Position numbers and translations under genes: made by a program. 64,000 bases of DNA from an uncultured Mycoplasmatota bacterium (GTDB lineage Bacteria > Bacillota_I > Bacilli_A > RF39 > UBA660). This document shows positions 18,299 to 28,000 of this stretch, piece after piece. The notes below the pieces were generated by a model, which did no database searches, was not told the origin of the DNA, and was given only the letters and a program-made list of their open reading frames with translations. The stretch is from assembly GCA_900554305.1 (NCBI GenBank), contig USGV01000002.1:1-64000 (forward strand), read 5' to 3'. The first letter of the stretch is position 1; each line of letters starts with the position of its first letter.

Positions 18299-20050
18299 AT
18301 GTATCAAGCTTTATATAGAAAATATAGACCACAGACTTTTGATGATGTGGTGGGTCAAACTTCTATTGTTAAAGTCTTAAAAAATTCAATTGAACAGCAT
18401 AAATTTTGTCATGCTTATATGTTTTTTGGTTCTAGAGGTACTGGAAAAACTTCTTTATCTAAAATTTTTGCAAGAGCTGTTAACTGCTTAAATCCTATTG
18501 ATGGTAATCCTTGTGGAAAATGTAAAAACTGTTTAGCTGCTAGCGAAAAAGAATGTGTTGATATTTTAGAAATTGATGCTGCTTCTAATAATGGCGTTGA
18601 TGAAATTCGTGAGTTGCGTAATAAGATTAATTTAGTTCCAGCTGAATTAAAGTATAAGGTTTATATCATAGATGAGGTTCATATGTTATCAATAGGAGCA
18701 TTTAATGCTTTATTAAAAACCTTGGAAGAGCCACCAGAACATGCAATTTTTATTTTAGCAACCACTGATCCTCAGAAAGTTCCTGAAACTATTATTTCTC
18801 GCTGCCAGTGTTTTTCTTTTCAAAGAATATCTACTGATATGTTAATTCGTCGATTGGAATATGTTTGTAATTGTGAAAATATAAAGGTAGAGAATGACGT
18901 ACTAAAGGAAATTGCTTTAGCAGCAGATGGAGGAATGAGAGATTCCTTGGGAATGCTTGATAAATTGAGCTCTTATACAGATGATTTGATCACAATGGAT
19001 ATTTATACTGAACTTAATGGGTTGATTACTAAAAGAGATTTAAAGATATTTTCTGATTCTATATTTAGTTGTAATTTTAAAGAAGTATTATCCCAGATTA
19101 CTAAGTTTAATGATTGTGGAAAAAATCTAGTTCAAATTACCTCACAATTTATGTATTATTTGAGAGATTTATTAGTTGATTATTATACAAAAACTAAAAA
19201 TTGTGACTATGATATTAGTCTTGTGGAAAAATTAATAACAGTTATAAACGAAAAAGTGTTCGATATTAAAAAGAGTGGTAATCCTAAAATTTATATTGAA
19301 ATATTATTGTTGAATTTTATGTCTTCTATTAACGGTGATTTTGTTGGAAAATCAAGTGATATTAAGGTTTCTCAAGAAAAAAATAGTGTTATTTTTAATG
19401 ATAAAAAGAATGAATCTATTTCTGAAAAAACTATTGAAACTTCTATTGTTAAAGAAGAGCCTATTGTGGTATCTGACGAAATAGTTGTTGATGATACTAA
19501 GGATGAAAAAAATGATTCTTTGGACGATGCTGTTTATTTAGAAGATAATGATAATTCTGTTTCAAAAACAGTTGGGGATATTTTGAATTTAGATGAGATT
19601 ATAAATGTTCGAATTAACAATGCTTTTGCTTTAGCGAATAAGCAAGTATTAACACAAGAGATGAGTAAGTTTAGTCTTTTGAATGATTATACTTTTGATC
19701 AACAAATTGGATACTTAGTATGTGAAATTTTAAATTCTAAGTTTAGAGTTGCTAGCGATGATATTATTGTTCTTAGCTATGAATATGATTCTATTGTGCA
19801 ACAAAATTTAGAACATTTAGAGCAAATGGAAGATGTTTATAATAAATTAACTGGTTCTGTTAAGAAATTTGCTATTATTACAGATAATCAATGGAATGAA
19901 TTAAAATCTGAATATATTAGTCATTTGAAGAATGGTGAACATTATGAAATAAAAGAGGAACCGGAGAAACTGTTTAAAAAAGAAAAAACTAATGATATAA
20001 TATCTAATGATGCCGCTTCTATATTTGGCGATATCGTAGAATTTGATTAA
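18299..20050 (+). CDS. dnaX: DNA polymerase III subunits gamma/tau
   Basis: Clamp-loader ATPase. The start MYQALYRKYRPQTFDDVVGQ is invariant in the family. Walker A is GSRGTGKTSLSKIFARA, the zinc module CGKCKNCLAASEKEC, the DExx box IDEVHMLS and the arginine-finger region SRCQCFSFQR. About residues 360-440 form a Ser/Asp-rich linker, followed by a tau-specific C-terminal domain. Length is 583 aa. ATG 18299 has TTGGAGG eight bases upstream. ebfC and recR follow, the conserved dnaX-ebfC-recR operon. Confidence 0.97.
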   Translation: MYQALYRKYRPQTFDDVVGQTSIVKVLKNSIEQHKFCHAYMFFGSRGTGKTSLSKIFARAVNCLNPIDGNPCGKCKNCLAASEKECVDILEIDAASNNGVDEIRELRNKINLVPAELKYKVYIIDEVHMLSIGAFNALLKTLEEPPEHAIFILATTDPQKVPETIISRCQCFSFQRISTDMLIRRLEYVCNCENIKVENDVLKEIALAADGGMRDSLGMLDKLSSYTDDLITMDIYTELNGLITKRDLKIFSDSIFSCNFKEVLSQITKFNDCGKNLVQITSQFMYYLRDLLVDYYTKTKNCDYDISLVEKLITVINEKVFDIKKSGNPKIYIEILLLNFMSSINGDFVGKSSDIKVSQEKNSVIFNDKKNESISEKTIETSIVKEEPIVVSDEIVVDDTKDEKNDSLDDAVYLEDNDNSVSKTVGDILNLDEIINVRINNAFALANKQVLTQEMSKFSLLNDYTFDQQIGYLVCEILNSKFRVASDDIIVLSYEYDSIVQQNLEHLEQMEDVYNKLTGSVKKFAIITDNQWNELKSEYISHLKNGEHYEIKEEPEKLFKKEKTNDIISNDAASIFGDIVEFD

Positions 20051-20063
20051 AAGGAGAATATTT

Positions 20064-20360
20064 ATGAATATACAAGCAATGATGAAACAAGCACAAAAAT
20101 TACAAAAAGATATGATGAATGTAAAGGAAGAAATTGATTCTAAAGAATTTGTAGGGGAAAGTTCTTTAGTAAAAGTAACTTTAAAAGGTACAAAAGAAAT
20201 CGTAAAAGTAGAAATCGATAAATCTAATGCTTTAGATGCTGAAGATTTAGAGATGTTAGAAGATATGATTATGGTAGCAGTGAATGAAGCTATGAAGAAA
20301 ATTGATGAAGAAACAGAAAAGAAAATGGGAAAATTTGGTAATATACCTGGATTATTTTAA
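20064..20360 (+). CDS. ebfC: Nucleoid-associated protein EbfC/YbaB
   Basis: Small DNA-binding dimer of the YbaB family, 98 aa, starting MNIQAMMKQAQKLQKDM and ending MGKFGNIPGLF, both family hallmarks. The middle VKVTLKGTKEIVKVEID forms the tweezer-like strands. AAGGAG precedes ATG 20064; the longer in-frame start would overlap dnaX. Sits between dnaX and recR as expected. Confidence 0.93.
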   Translation: MNIQAMMKQAQKLQKDMMNVKEEIDSKEFVGESSLVKVTLKGTKEIVKVEIDKSNALDAEDLEMLEDMIMVAVNEAMKKIDEETEKKMGKFGNIPGLF

Positions 20361-20368
20361 GTTGATTT

Positions 20369-20965
20369 ATGTATCCTGAGAGTATTAAAAATTTAATAGA
20401 ATCTTTTAAATATTTACCAGGTATTGGTGAAAAAACTGCTGAGCGTTTAGCTTTTTCTGTTTTGGATTTAGAGGATGAGCAAGTTGAACTTTTTTCAGAT
20501 AGTTTGAATAAAGTAAAAGAAAAGATTCATCCTTGTCCTATTTGCAATACATTTACTGATACAGATGTTTGTTTTGTTTGTTCTGATGTAGGAAGAGATA
20601 AAACCACTTTATGTGTAGTAGAAGATACTAAAAATGTATTTTTGTTTGAAAAATTAGGTATGTTCCATGGAATGTTTCATGTTTTAGATGGGTTGATTTC
20701 TCCTCTTGATGGTATAAATCCTGAGGATATTGGATTGGATAGGTTGATTGATCGAATTAAGGAAGAACAATTTAAAGAGGTTATTTTTGCTTTTCGTCCT
20801 AGTATTGAAGGAGAAACTACAGCTTTATATATTAAGAGAGTTCTAGAGGGAATGGGAGTAAAAGTTACTCGGCTTGCTAGTGGTGTTCCTATGGGAGCTG
20901 ATATGGAATATGTTGATAGTCTTACTTTAGAACGAGCTTTGAATGATAGAAAAGAAATAGAATAA
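20369..20965 (+). CDS. recR: Recombination protein RecR
   Basis: Recombination mediator working with RecF and RecO. It has the N-terminal helix-hairpin-helix LPGIGEKTAERLAF, the zinc finger HPCPICNTFTDTDVCFVC, and the Toprim domain with VVEDTKNVF and FRPSIEGETTALYI. The C-terminal ASGVPMGADMEYVDSLTLERAL is conserved. Length of 198 aa is exact for the family. Nine-base gap from ebfC. Confidence 0.97.
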   Translation: MYPESIKNLIESFKYLPGIGEKTAERLAFSVLDLEDEQVELFSDSLNKVKEKIHPCPICNTFTDTDVCFVCSDVGRDKTTLCVVEDTKNVFLFEKLGMFHGMFHVLDGLISPLDGINPEDIGLDRLIDRIKEEQFKEVIFAFRPSIEGETTALYIKRVLEGMGVKVTRLASGVPMGADMEYVDSLTLERALNDRKEIE

Positions 20966-21006
20966 AAGCTGTATTTTTTCATATTTTTTATCGAGGAGAT
21001 AATGAT

Positions 21007-21192
21007 ATGAAAAAAATAGTTGGAATTGTTAAAAAGATTGTTATTAGTGGGTTCCTTTTATATGGTTATAATTTGATTGCAGTTAATTTTAATATGATTT
21101 TACCAATTAATTTTATAACTTTGTTTTCTGTAGCTTTCTTGGGAGCTCCAGCACTAATTGCATTAGTGTTATTTAAGATTTTGATTTTATAA
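21007..21192 (+). CDS. bofA: BofA-family sigma-K processing inhibitor
   Basis: A 61-aa hydrophobic protein with two membrane segments. The second half, LPINFITLFSVAFLGAPALIALVLF, carries the BofA motif (the N/P-I-N followed by FLGxPG-like turn). BofA holds the SpoIVFB protease inactive in the mother cell until sigma-K is needed. Position after recR is the same as bofA in B. subtilis. It has GGAG six bases upstream. Short sequence limits certainty. Confidence 0.78.
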   Translation: MKKIVGIVKKIVISGFLLYGYNLIAVNFNMILPINFITLFSVAFLGAPALIALVLFKILIL

Positions 21193-21204
21193 TAGGTGAT
21201 GTTT

Positions 21205-22056
21205 ATGAATGATTTAACTTATGTACAAGAACGATTTGTTAATTATATTGAAAAAATTATGCAATCTAATAAGTTATCTCATTCTTATTTAATAGAATTA
21301 GGGGATTTCTCTTTAGAGTTTCCTCTTGTTTTATTGTTTGTTAAAATGATTTTATGTCCAGAGTCTGTTAATAAAGTGAAAGATTTAAATTGTAATCGTT
21401 GTAATAGTTGTAGATTGATTGATGAAAATAGTTTTCCTGATTTACAAATTATTGAGGCTGAGGGTAATCAGATAAAAAAGAGTCAACTTTTATCTTTGAA
21501 AGATGAGTATCAGAATAAATCTTTGATTGGTCAGAGAAGAGTTTATATCATTAAGAATGCTGAGAAATTGAACCCATCTTCTGCTAATACTATATTGAAG
21601 TTTTTGGAGGAGCCAGAAGAGGGTATTATTGCTATATTACTTACTAGTAATCGTTATCAAGTGTTGGATACAATTTTATCTAGATGTCAGGTCCTGTCTT
21701 TATTGGATGATTCTGATTTTGGAGATATTGATGATAATGTTATGACTTTTATGAAGTATCTTGCTCATCCTGAAGATTTATTTATTCATTATAAAGAAAT
21801 TTATGATTCAATATTACCTGATAAAGAGGTTGCTAAAGGAATGTTTTTTGTTATTGAAAAAATCCTTATTAACTATTTATCTACTAAATCTCAAGGAAAT
21901 GAGAATTCTAACTTGTCTTTTTTAGATAGTGTTGATGCTAATATACTTTTATCTTATATTACTATAATTGAAGAAGAAATTCCTAAATTGATGTATAATA
22001 TAAATTATAAATTGTGGTTAGATTGTATTTATTCTAGATTTGTGGAGGTGAAATAG
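21205..22056 (+). CDS. holB: DNA polymerase III subunit delta prime
   Basis: Clamp-loader subunit; AAA+ fold with degenerate ATP site. Visible are the zinc cluster CNRCNSCRLI, the delta-prime block GNQIKKSQLLSLKDEY, RRVYIIKNAEKLNPSSANTILKFLEEPEE and SRCQVLSLL. Length is 283 aa, smaller than the 329 aa of B. subtilis. Start at ATG 21205, five bases after AGGTGAT. ricT follows directly, as in Bacillus (holB-yaaT). Confidence 0.9.
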   Translation: MNDLTYVQERFVNYIEKIMQSNKLSHSYLIELGDFSLEFPLVLLFVKMILCPESVNKVKDLNCNRCNSCRLIDENSFPDLQIIEAEGNQIKKSQLLSLKDEYQNKSLIGQRRVYIIKNAEKLNPSSANTILKFLEEPEEGIIAILLTSNRYQVLDTILSRCQVLSLLDDSDFGDIDDNVMTFMKYLAHPEDLFIHYKEIYDSILPDKEVAKGMFFVIEKILINYLSTKSQGNENSNLSFLDSVDANILLSYITIIEEEIPKLMYNINYKLWLDCIYSRFVEVK

Positions 22057-22860
22057 ATGCAGAAAGTTGTTCAAGTTATGTTTCCTGTTACAAAGGTTTT
22101 TGCATATTTTGATTCCAGTGAATTGGATTTAGTTGTTAATGATCTAGTAATTGTTGAAACTGAATCTGGTCTTGATTCAGGTATTATAAAGAAAGCTTCT
22201 TATATGGAAAAAGAAGAAAATTTACCTGATTCTGTAAAAAAAGTTGTTAGAAAAGTTTCCGACGATGATAGAAAAATCTTATCTGAAAATGATGAAAAAG
22301 CAAAAAAAGCCCTAGAAGTAGCTAGAAAATATAGTAATGATTTAGATTTGAATATGGGATTTGTAGATTGTTATTATACTTTTGATAAGAGTCAGTTGGT
22401 TTTTTCTTTTGTTGCGGATAACAGAGTTGATTTTAGAGAGTTAGCTAAAAAGTTAGCTCAGAAATATAAAACTCGTATTGAACTTCGACAAATTGGTGTA
22501 CGTGATAAAGCTAAGAAAGTAGGAGGATTAGGACCTTGTGGATTGTTTTTATGTTGTCATACGTTTTTGACTGATTTTAATAGTGTGTCTATTAATATGG
22601 CTAAGAATCAATTTTTAGCTTTAAATCCTTCTAAAATTAATGGAATTTGTGGTAGACTTTTGTGTTGTCTTGGATATGAAAATGATTTATATACAGAATT
22701 AAAAAAAGGATATCCTAAAATGGGAAGTATAGTGGAAACTGAATCTGGTATTGGAAAAGTCTCTTCTATTGATGTTTTTAAGGGGACTTTTCAAGTTGAT
22801 TTAAAGGAAAAAGGGATTGTTGAGATGAAGAAGGAAGAATATCATGGAAGTGTTGAATGA
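22057..22860 (+). CDS. ricT: PSP1-domain protein RicT (YaaT)
   Basis: Component of the Ric (RicA-RicF-RicT) complex, which binds iron-sulfur clusters and, in B. subtilis, promotes RNase Y-dependent mRNA maturation and speeds Spo0A phosphorylation. The PSP1 C-terminal domain shows the cysteine-rich GGLGPCGLFLCCHTFL and NGICGRLLCCLGYEN, which hold the cluster ligands. Length of 267 aa is normal. Start at the ATG directly after the holB stop; the ribosome binding site is GTGGAGGTG inside holB. Confidence 0.93.
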   Translation: MQKVVQVMFPVTKVFAYFDSSELDLVVNDLVIVETESGLDSGIIKKASYMEKEENLPDSVKKVVRKVSDDDRKILSENDEKAKKALEVARKYSNDLDLNMGFVDCYYTFDKSQLVFSFVADNRVDFRELAKKLAQKYKTRIELRQIGVRDKAKKVGGLGPCGLFLCCHTFLTDFNSVSINMAKNQFLALNPSKINGICGRLLCCLGYENDLYTELKKGYPKMGSIVETESGIGKVSSIDVFKGTFQVDLKEKGIVEMKKEEYHGSVE

Positions 22861-23584
22861 TATTTTAGGTTATCCTAATCGTAAGATTTATCAAAATACA
22901 GACTTTTTTTCTTTTTCTTTAGATAGCGTAATGCTTTCTAACTTTGTTACTATTCGTTTACGCGATAAAAAGATTCTTGATCTAGGTACTGGTAATGGGG
23001 TGATACCACTAATTTTATCTCTTCGTACGGATAAACCTATTGTTGGAGTTGAAATTCAGAAATCTTTGTCTAATTTAGCTGAAAAGTCTATTAGATACAA
23101 TAATCTTGAATCTCAAATTTCTATTATAAATTCTGATATGAAAGATTATGTCACGTCTGATACAATTGAAGAATATGATGTTATTACTTGTAATCCTCCA
23201 TATTTTAAAGTAAATGATAAGAATTTTTTTAATGAACAAGAAGAAAAAATGATTGCTAGACATGAAGTGTGTATATCATTAGAAGATGTTATTCATACTG
23301 CTTCTCGATTGTTGAAAAATAACGGTAATTTTGCTATTGTTCATCGAACTGAGCGCTTATTAGAGATTTTTGATTTATTTCGTAAATATCATATTGAACC
23401 CAAGAGAATTCAGTTTGTTCATGAGAAGGCCGATAAACCTTCTACTTTAGTTTTGTTAGAAGGAACTAAGCATGGGAAATCTGGTTTAAAAGTAGAACAT
23501 CCATTTATTATGTATATGAAGAATGGTACTAAAACTAGTGAATATGAAAAGTTTTTGTTGGAGGTTAAGCATGAGACAGAGTAG
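22844..23584 (+). CDS. trmN6: tRNA1(Val) adenine37-N6-methyltransferase-like protein (YabB)
   Basis: Class I SAM methyltransferase with the N6-adenine motif IV NPPYFK. The SAM loop is LDLGTGNGVIPLILS. The family start (LNDILGYPNRKIYQNTDFFSFSLDSVMLSNF) is recognisable in its composition. It modifies A37 of a valine tRNA in E. coli; the tRNA target here is inferred. 246 aa, overlapping ricT by 17 bases and rsmI by 14. The intervening GIY-YIG gene (yazA) found in Bacillus is missing. Confidence 0.88.
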   Translation: MEVLNDILGYPNRKIYQNTDFFSFSLDSVMLSNFVTIRLRDKKILDLGTGNGVIPLILSLRTDKPIVGVEIQKSLSNLAEKSIRYNNLESQISIINSDMKDYVTSDTIEEYDVITCNPPYFKVNDKNFFNEQEEKMIARHEVCISLEDVIHTASRLLKNNGNFAIVHRTERLLEIFDLFRKYHIEPKRIQFVHEKADKPSTLVLLEGTKHGKSGLKVEHPFIMYMKNGTKTSEYEKFLLEVKHETE

Positions 23585-24413
23585 TTATGATGGAAGTGCT
23601 AGTTTATATTTGATTCCTACTCCTATTGGAAATTTGGATGATATTACAGTTAGAGCACTTAAAGTCTTGGAAATGGTAGATTTTATTTTATGCGAAGATA
23701 CTAGAGAAAGTAGTAAGTTATTAAATCACTTTAACATTAAGAAGCGACTTGTTAGTTGTCATGAATATAATGAAGATAAAATAAAAGAATATATTGTTTC
23801 AGAATTAAAAAATGGTAAAAATATAGGGTTAATTACTGATCAGGGATCTCCAATTGTTAGTGATCCAGGATATGTAGTTTCTAAAGCGGTTATAGATAAT
23901 CATTTCAATGTTATCGCTCTTCCTGGAGCAACTGCTTTTGTTCCTGCGTTAACATCTTCTGGACTTTCTCCTTCTCCATTCTTGTTTTATGGTTTTTTAC
24001 AGACTAAAGAATCTAAAATAAAAAAAGAACTTATCAGTTTAAGTAAGTTGCCTTATACATTAATCTTTTATGAAGCACCACATCGTATAGAAAAGACATT
24101 AATGTATATGTTAGAGGTTTTTGGTAATCGTAATATTAGTATTCACCGAGAAATTTCAAAGTTGCATGAAGAGATTTGTCGTGGTACAATACAGGAGCTT
24201 ATTCCAATTGTTCCTGAATTAAAGGGAGAATTTGTTGTGGTTGTTGATGGTAATCATGAAGATATAGATTATTCTAGTATGTCTATTTTAGAACATATTA
24301 ATCTTTATTTAGATGATGGTATGAGTGAAAAAGATGCTATCAAAACTGTTGCAAAGGAAAGAGGCGTTGCGAAATCTATTATTTATAAGGAATATCATGA
24401 GAATAAAAAATAA
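23571..24413 (+). CDS. rsmI: 16S rRNA (cytidine1402-2'-O)-methyltransferase RsmI
   Basis: Tetrapyrrole-methylase-fold enzyme that methylates C1402 in the ribosomal decoding centre. Family motifs are LIPTPIGNLDDITVRALKVL, CEDTRESSKLL, GLITDQGSPIVSDPG and LPGATAFVPALTSSGL. Length is 280 aa. ATG 23571 follows TTGGAGG. The C-terminal VAKERGVAKSIIYKEYH is a conserved helical extension. Next to trmN6 as in Bacillus. Confidence 0.95.
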   Translation: MRQSSYDGSASLYLIPTPIGNLDDITVRALKVLEMVDFILCEDTRESSKLLNHFNIKKRLVSCHEYNEDKIKEYIVSELKNGKNIGLITDQGSPIVSDPGYVVSKAVIDNHFNVIALPGATAFVPALTSSGLSPSPFLFYGFLQTKESKIKKELISLSKLPYTLIFYEAPHRIEKTLMYMLEVFGNRNISIHREISKLHEEICRGTIQELIPIVPELKGEFVVVVDGNHEDIDYSSMSILEHINLYLDDGMSEKDAIKTVAKERGVAKSIIYKEYHENKK

Positions 24414-24416
24414 ATT

Positions 24417-24430
24417 ATTTCCCGGGAAAT
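24417..24430. promoter_or_regulatory. Noc-binding site between rsmI and pth
   Basis: ATTTCCCGGGAAAT, a perfect Noc site, within AAATTATTTCCCGGGAAATA. It starts four bases after the rsmI stop. The immediate context is the same as that of the perfect site at 17388. Confidence 0.8.
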
Positions 24431-24452
24431 AATTTTAATTAGAGGTGATGTT

Positions 24453-25022
24453 ATGAAAATTATAGTTGGTTTAGGAAATCCTGGTAGAGAATACGAAGGT
24501 ACTAGGCATAATGTTGGTTTTTCTTTTTTGGATTATTATTTAAATTATAAAAATGTTTCTATAACTTGGAAAAATAAGTTTCAAGGTCTTTATTGTGAAA
24601 TTAATCTAAATGGAGAAAAAGTTATATTTTTGAAACCTCAATCTTATATGAATTTATCTGGTACTGTTGTTTCACAGTTTATTAATTTTTTTAAGATTGA
24701 TACTTCTGATTTATTAGTTATTTCTGACGATTTAGATTTGAATGTAGGTAATTTTAAATTAAGAGATAAAGGTTCTTGTGGTGGACATAATGGATTACGT
24801 AATATTGAGGCATGTATTCATACTCAACAATATAAGCGTTTAAAAATAGGAATTTCTAATGATAAGTCACGTGAAACTAAAGATTATGTTTTGGGTAGAT
24901 TTTCTAAAGATGAAGAGAAACAATTGCTAGAGTTATTTACGTCTTTAGTTGATGTGATTGATGACTATTTTAAATTAGATTTCTTATCTTTAATGAATCG
25001 CTATAATCGTAAAAACAGGTGA
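24453..25022 (+). CDS. pth: Peptidyl-tRNA hydrolase
   Basis: Recycles peptidyl-tRNA released prematurely from ribosomes. Motifs include VGLGNPGREYEGTRHNVGF (catalytic His), LKPQSYMNLSG, DDLDLNVGNFKLRDKGSCGG (catalytic Asp) and GGHNGLRNIEACI. Length of 189 aa is normal. AGAGGTGATGTT precedes the ATG. mfd starts four bases after it, the conserved pth-mfd pair. Confidence 0.97.
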   Translation: MKIIVGLGNPGREYEGTRHNVGFSFLDYYLNYKNVSITWKNKFQGLYCEINLNGEKVIFLKPQSYMNLSGTVVSQFINFFKIDTSDLLVISDDLDLNVGNFKLRDKGSCGGHNGLRNIEACIHTQQYKRLKIGISNDKSRETKDYVLGRFSKDEEKQLLELFTSLVDVIDDYFKLDFLSLMNRYNRKNR

Positions 25023-25026
25023 TTTT

Positions 25027-28000
25027 ATGAATGTTTTTGAACAAATCGGAACTATAGAATTAAAAAAGAACATGGGTATTACTGGTGTTACCGATGAGTT
25101 TTTTTGTGTCTTATTATATTCTACTTTGCAAAGAGAAAAGAAAAATATTTTAGTTGTTGTTAATTCTTTATATGAAGCAAATCAATTGTATTCTTCTTTA
25201 TCTAATTATACAGATAATGTTAGTTTGTTTCCTATGGATGATTTTTTAACTAGTGAAGCTTTAGCTATCAGCCCTGAACTTCGTTATAATCGTTTGGAAA
25301 CTATTAATAAAGTTTTAGAACAACCTAATATTGTTATTACTAACTTGATGGGATATTTGCGTTTTTTACCAACAAAAAAAAATTATCAACAGGCTTTTTT
25401 AAATCTAGAGGTTGGTAATACTATTAATCCACAAGAATTGGTGGAAAAATTAGTTCAATCTGGTTATACTCGAGATACAATTGTTAATAAAACAGGTGAA
25501 TTTGCAGTACGTGGTTTTATTATTGATGTTTTTCCTGTGGAAAGTGATACTGCAGTTCGTATTGAATTTTTTGATGATGAAATAGAATCTATTCGTTATT
25601 TTGATTGTAATACGCAGAAATCTTTATCTAGTATTTCTTCAATTTTGATACGTCCTTGTTCTGAATTTTTAACAACAAAAATAGTAGAAGAAGATTCTTC
25701 TAAGCAAAAGTTTTTACCTTTTTATGAGGAAGTTTCTTCAATCTTGGATTATTTGGGAGATTCTATTACTTTTTTCAAGGATTATGAACAGTTAAAAGTT
25801 AGTTTTTCGCAAATTATGGAAGAGGTTTTAACTTATCGCAGTACTAAAGATGCAGAGTTTAATGGAAAATATATGTTTGATTTTTTAGATATTCATCCAA
25901 CTTTTCCTATTTATTATATGAATATTGATCATTATCTTTCTAATAATATATTAGATTTAAGTGTTCATACAATTAATAACTTTAATGAAAATGCCGATTC
26001 TATTAATCAGTTTATTCGTCAGTCTATTAATGATGGAAAGACTGTTGTATTATGTTTAAAAAAATATCAAATTTTTAGTGTTATGAAATTTCTTAATATG
26101 AAAGTAGTAGAGACTGATTTTGATCATATTATCCCGAATGAAGTGAATTTAGTTTCTACTCCTTTGAAAGCAGGTTTTGTTTATCAAAACTATGTATTTT
26201 TGACTGCCAACGAATTGTTTTTAGTAAAAGAAAAACAAAAGAAATATCGTACTAAATTTAAATATTCTTCTAGTATCTCGGATATTAATAAATTATCTGT
26301 TGGTGATTATGTTGTTCATAATATTCATGGTATTGGTGTTTATAATGGGATTAAGACTCTTAGTTTATCAGGTGTTCAAAAAGACTATGTAGAAGTTTTG
26401 TATCAGGGAGAAGATAAATTATATATACCAGTTGAGAAGATAGATTTACTTAACAAATATACTGGTAAAGAGGGATATGCTCCTAAAGTAAATAAACTTG
26501 GTGGTAGTGAATGGGAGAAGACGAAAAATAGAGTTAAAAAGAAAGTTCAGGATATGGCGGATGATTTATTACAACTATATGCTGAGCGTGAAGCACGACA
26601 AGGATTTGCTTTTTCTCCTGATTGTGATATGTTGTTAGATTTTGAAGCAGAATTTCCTTATGAACTTACTCCAGATCAAAAAAGAGCTATTGCACAGATT
26701 AAAGAAGATATGGAGAAACCTACACCAATGGATCGTTTATTATGTGGTGATGTTGGTTTTGGAAAAACTGAAGTTGCTTTTGTAGCAGCTTTTAAGGCTA
26801 TTTTAGATTCTAAACAGGTACTTTTCTTATGTCCTACTACTATTCTTTCAAATCAGCATTACGAAAATGCTATGGAACGTTTTAAAGACTTTCCTGTATC
26901 TATTGGTCTTTTAAATAGATTTACTTCTCCTAAAGAGGTTAAAAGGATTATTGAAGGAATTTCTAATGGTACTATTGATTTAGTTTTTGGTACCCATCGT
27001 TTATTGAGTGATGATATCAAACCTAAAAATTTAGGACTTTTGGTTATTGATGAAGAGCAACGTTTCGGAGTTACTCATAAAGAGAAAATCAAGCGATATA
27101 AAACCAATGTTGATGTTTTAACATTAACTGCTACACCAATTCCTAGAACATTGCAAATGTCATTAGTAGGTATTCGTAGTTTATCATTAATTGAGACTCC
27201 TCCTGTTAATCGTTATCCTGTTCAGACTTATGTAATTGAAGAGAATAATCAAATTTTGAAGGATGCTATTTATAAAGAGTTATCTCGCGATGGTCAAGTA
27301 TTTATTTTGTATAATAAAGTTGAGTCTATAGAAGAAGAAATGTATCGTATTCAAAATTTAGTTCCAGATGCCAGAATTATAACTGCTCATGGACAAATGA
27401 ATAAAAATGCTTTGGAAAATAGAATTTTAGATTTTATTAATCATGAATATGATATTTTAGTTTGTACAACGATTATTGAGACTGGTATTGATATTCCTAA
27501 TGTTAATACTTTAATTATTATGGATGCTGATAGATTTGGACTTAGTCAACTTTATCAAATACGTGGTCGTGTTGGTCGTAGTGATAAGTTTGCGTATGCT
27601 TATTTAATGTATCATCCTGCTAAAGTATTAACAGAATCTGCTGTTAAAAGACTTAATGTAATTAAAGAATTCACTGCTCTTGGTAGTGGTTTTAGTATTG
27701 CTACTCGGGATTTGTCTATCCGTGGTGCTGGTGATATTTTAGGTAGTGAACAAGCTGGATTTATTGATTCTGTTGGAATTGATTTGTATTTAAGACTTTT
27801 AAATGAAGAAGTAGCTCGTAAGAAGAATATAGAATTACCACTAGAGGAAGAAGAAATTGATAGTAAACCGCTACTAAATGTTAGTACGCATATTGATGAT
27901 CATTATGTTTCTGAAGATGACTTAAAGATTGAAATTCATCGCAAAATCAATGAAATTGATTCTGCAGAAAAATTGGAAGATGTTAAAGCTGAGTTAGAAG

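Noticed and set aside
19968-19992. Programmed frameshift in dnaX at an A-rich run
   Set aside because: TTTAAAAAAG lies near the C-terminus, about 20 codons from the stop, not where gamma would be produced.
24868-24883. TCACGTGAAAC within pth as a fourth parS
   Set aside because: The right half matches parS but the left half has three mismatches, and it lies in coding sequence. Too weak to call.
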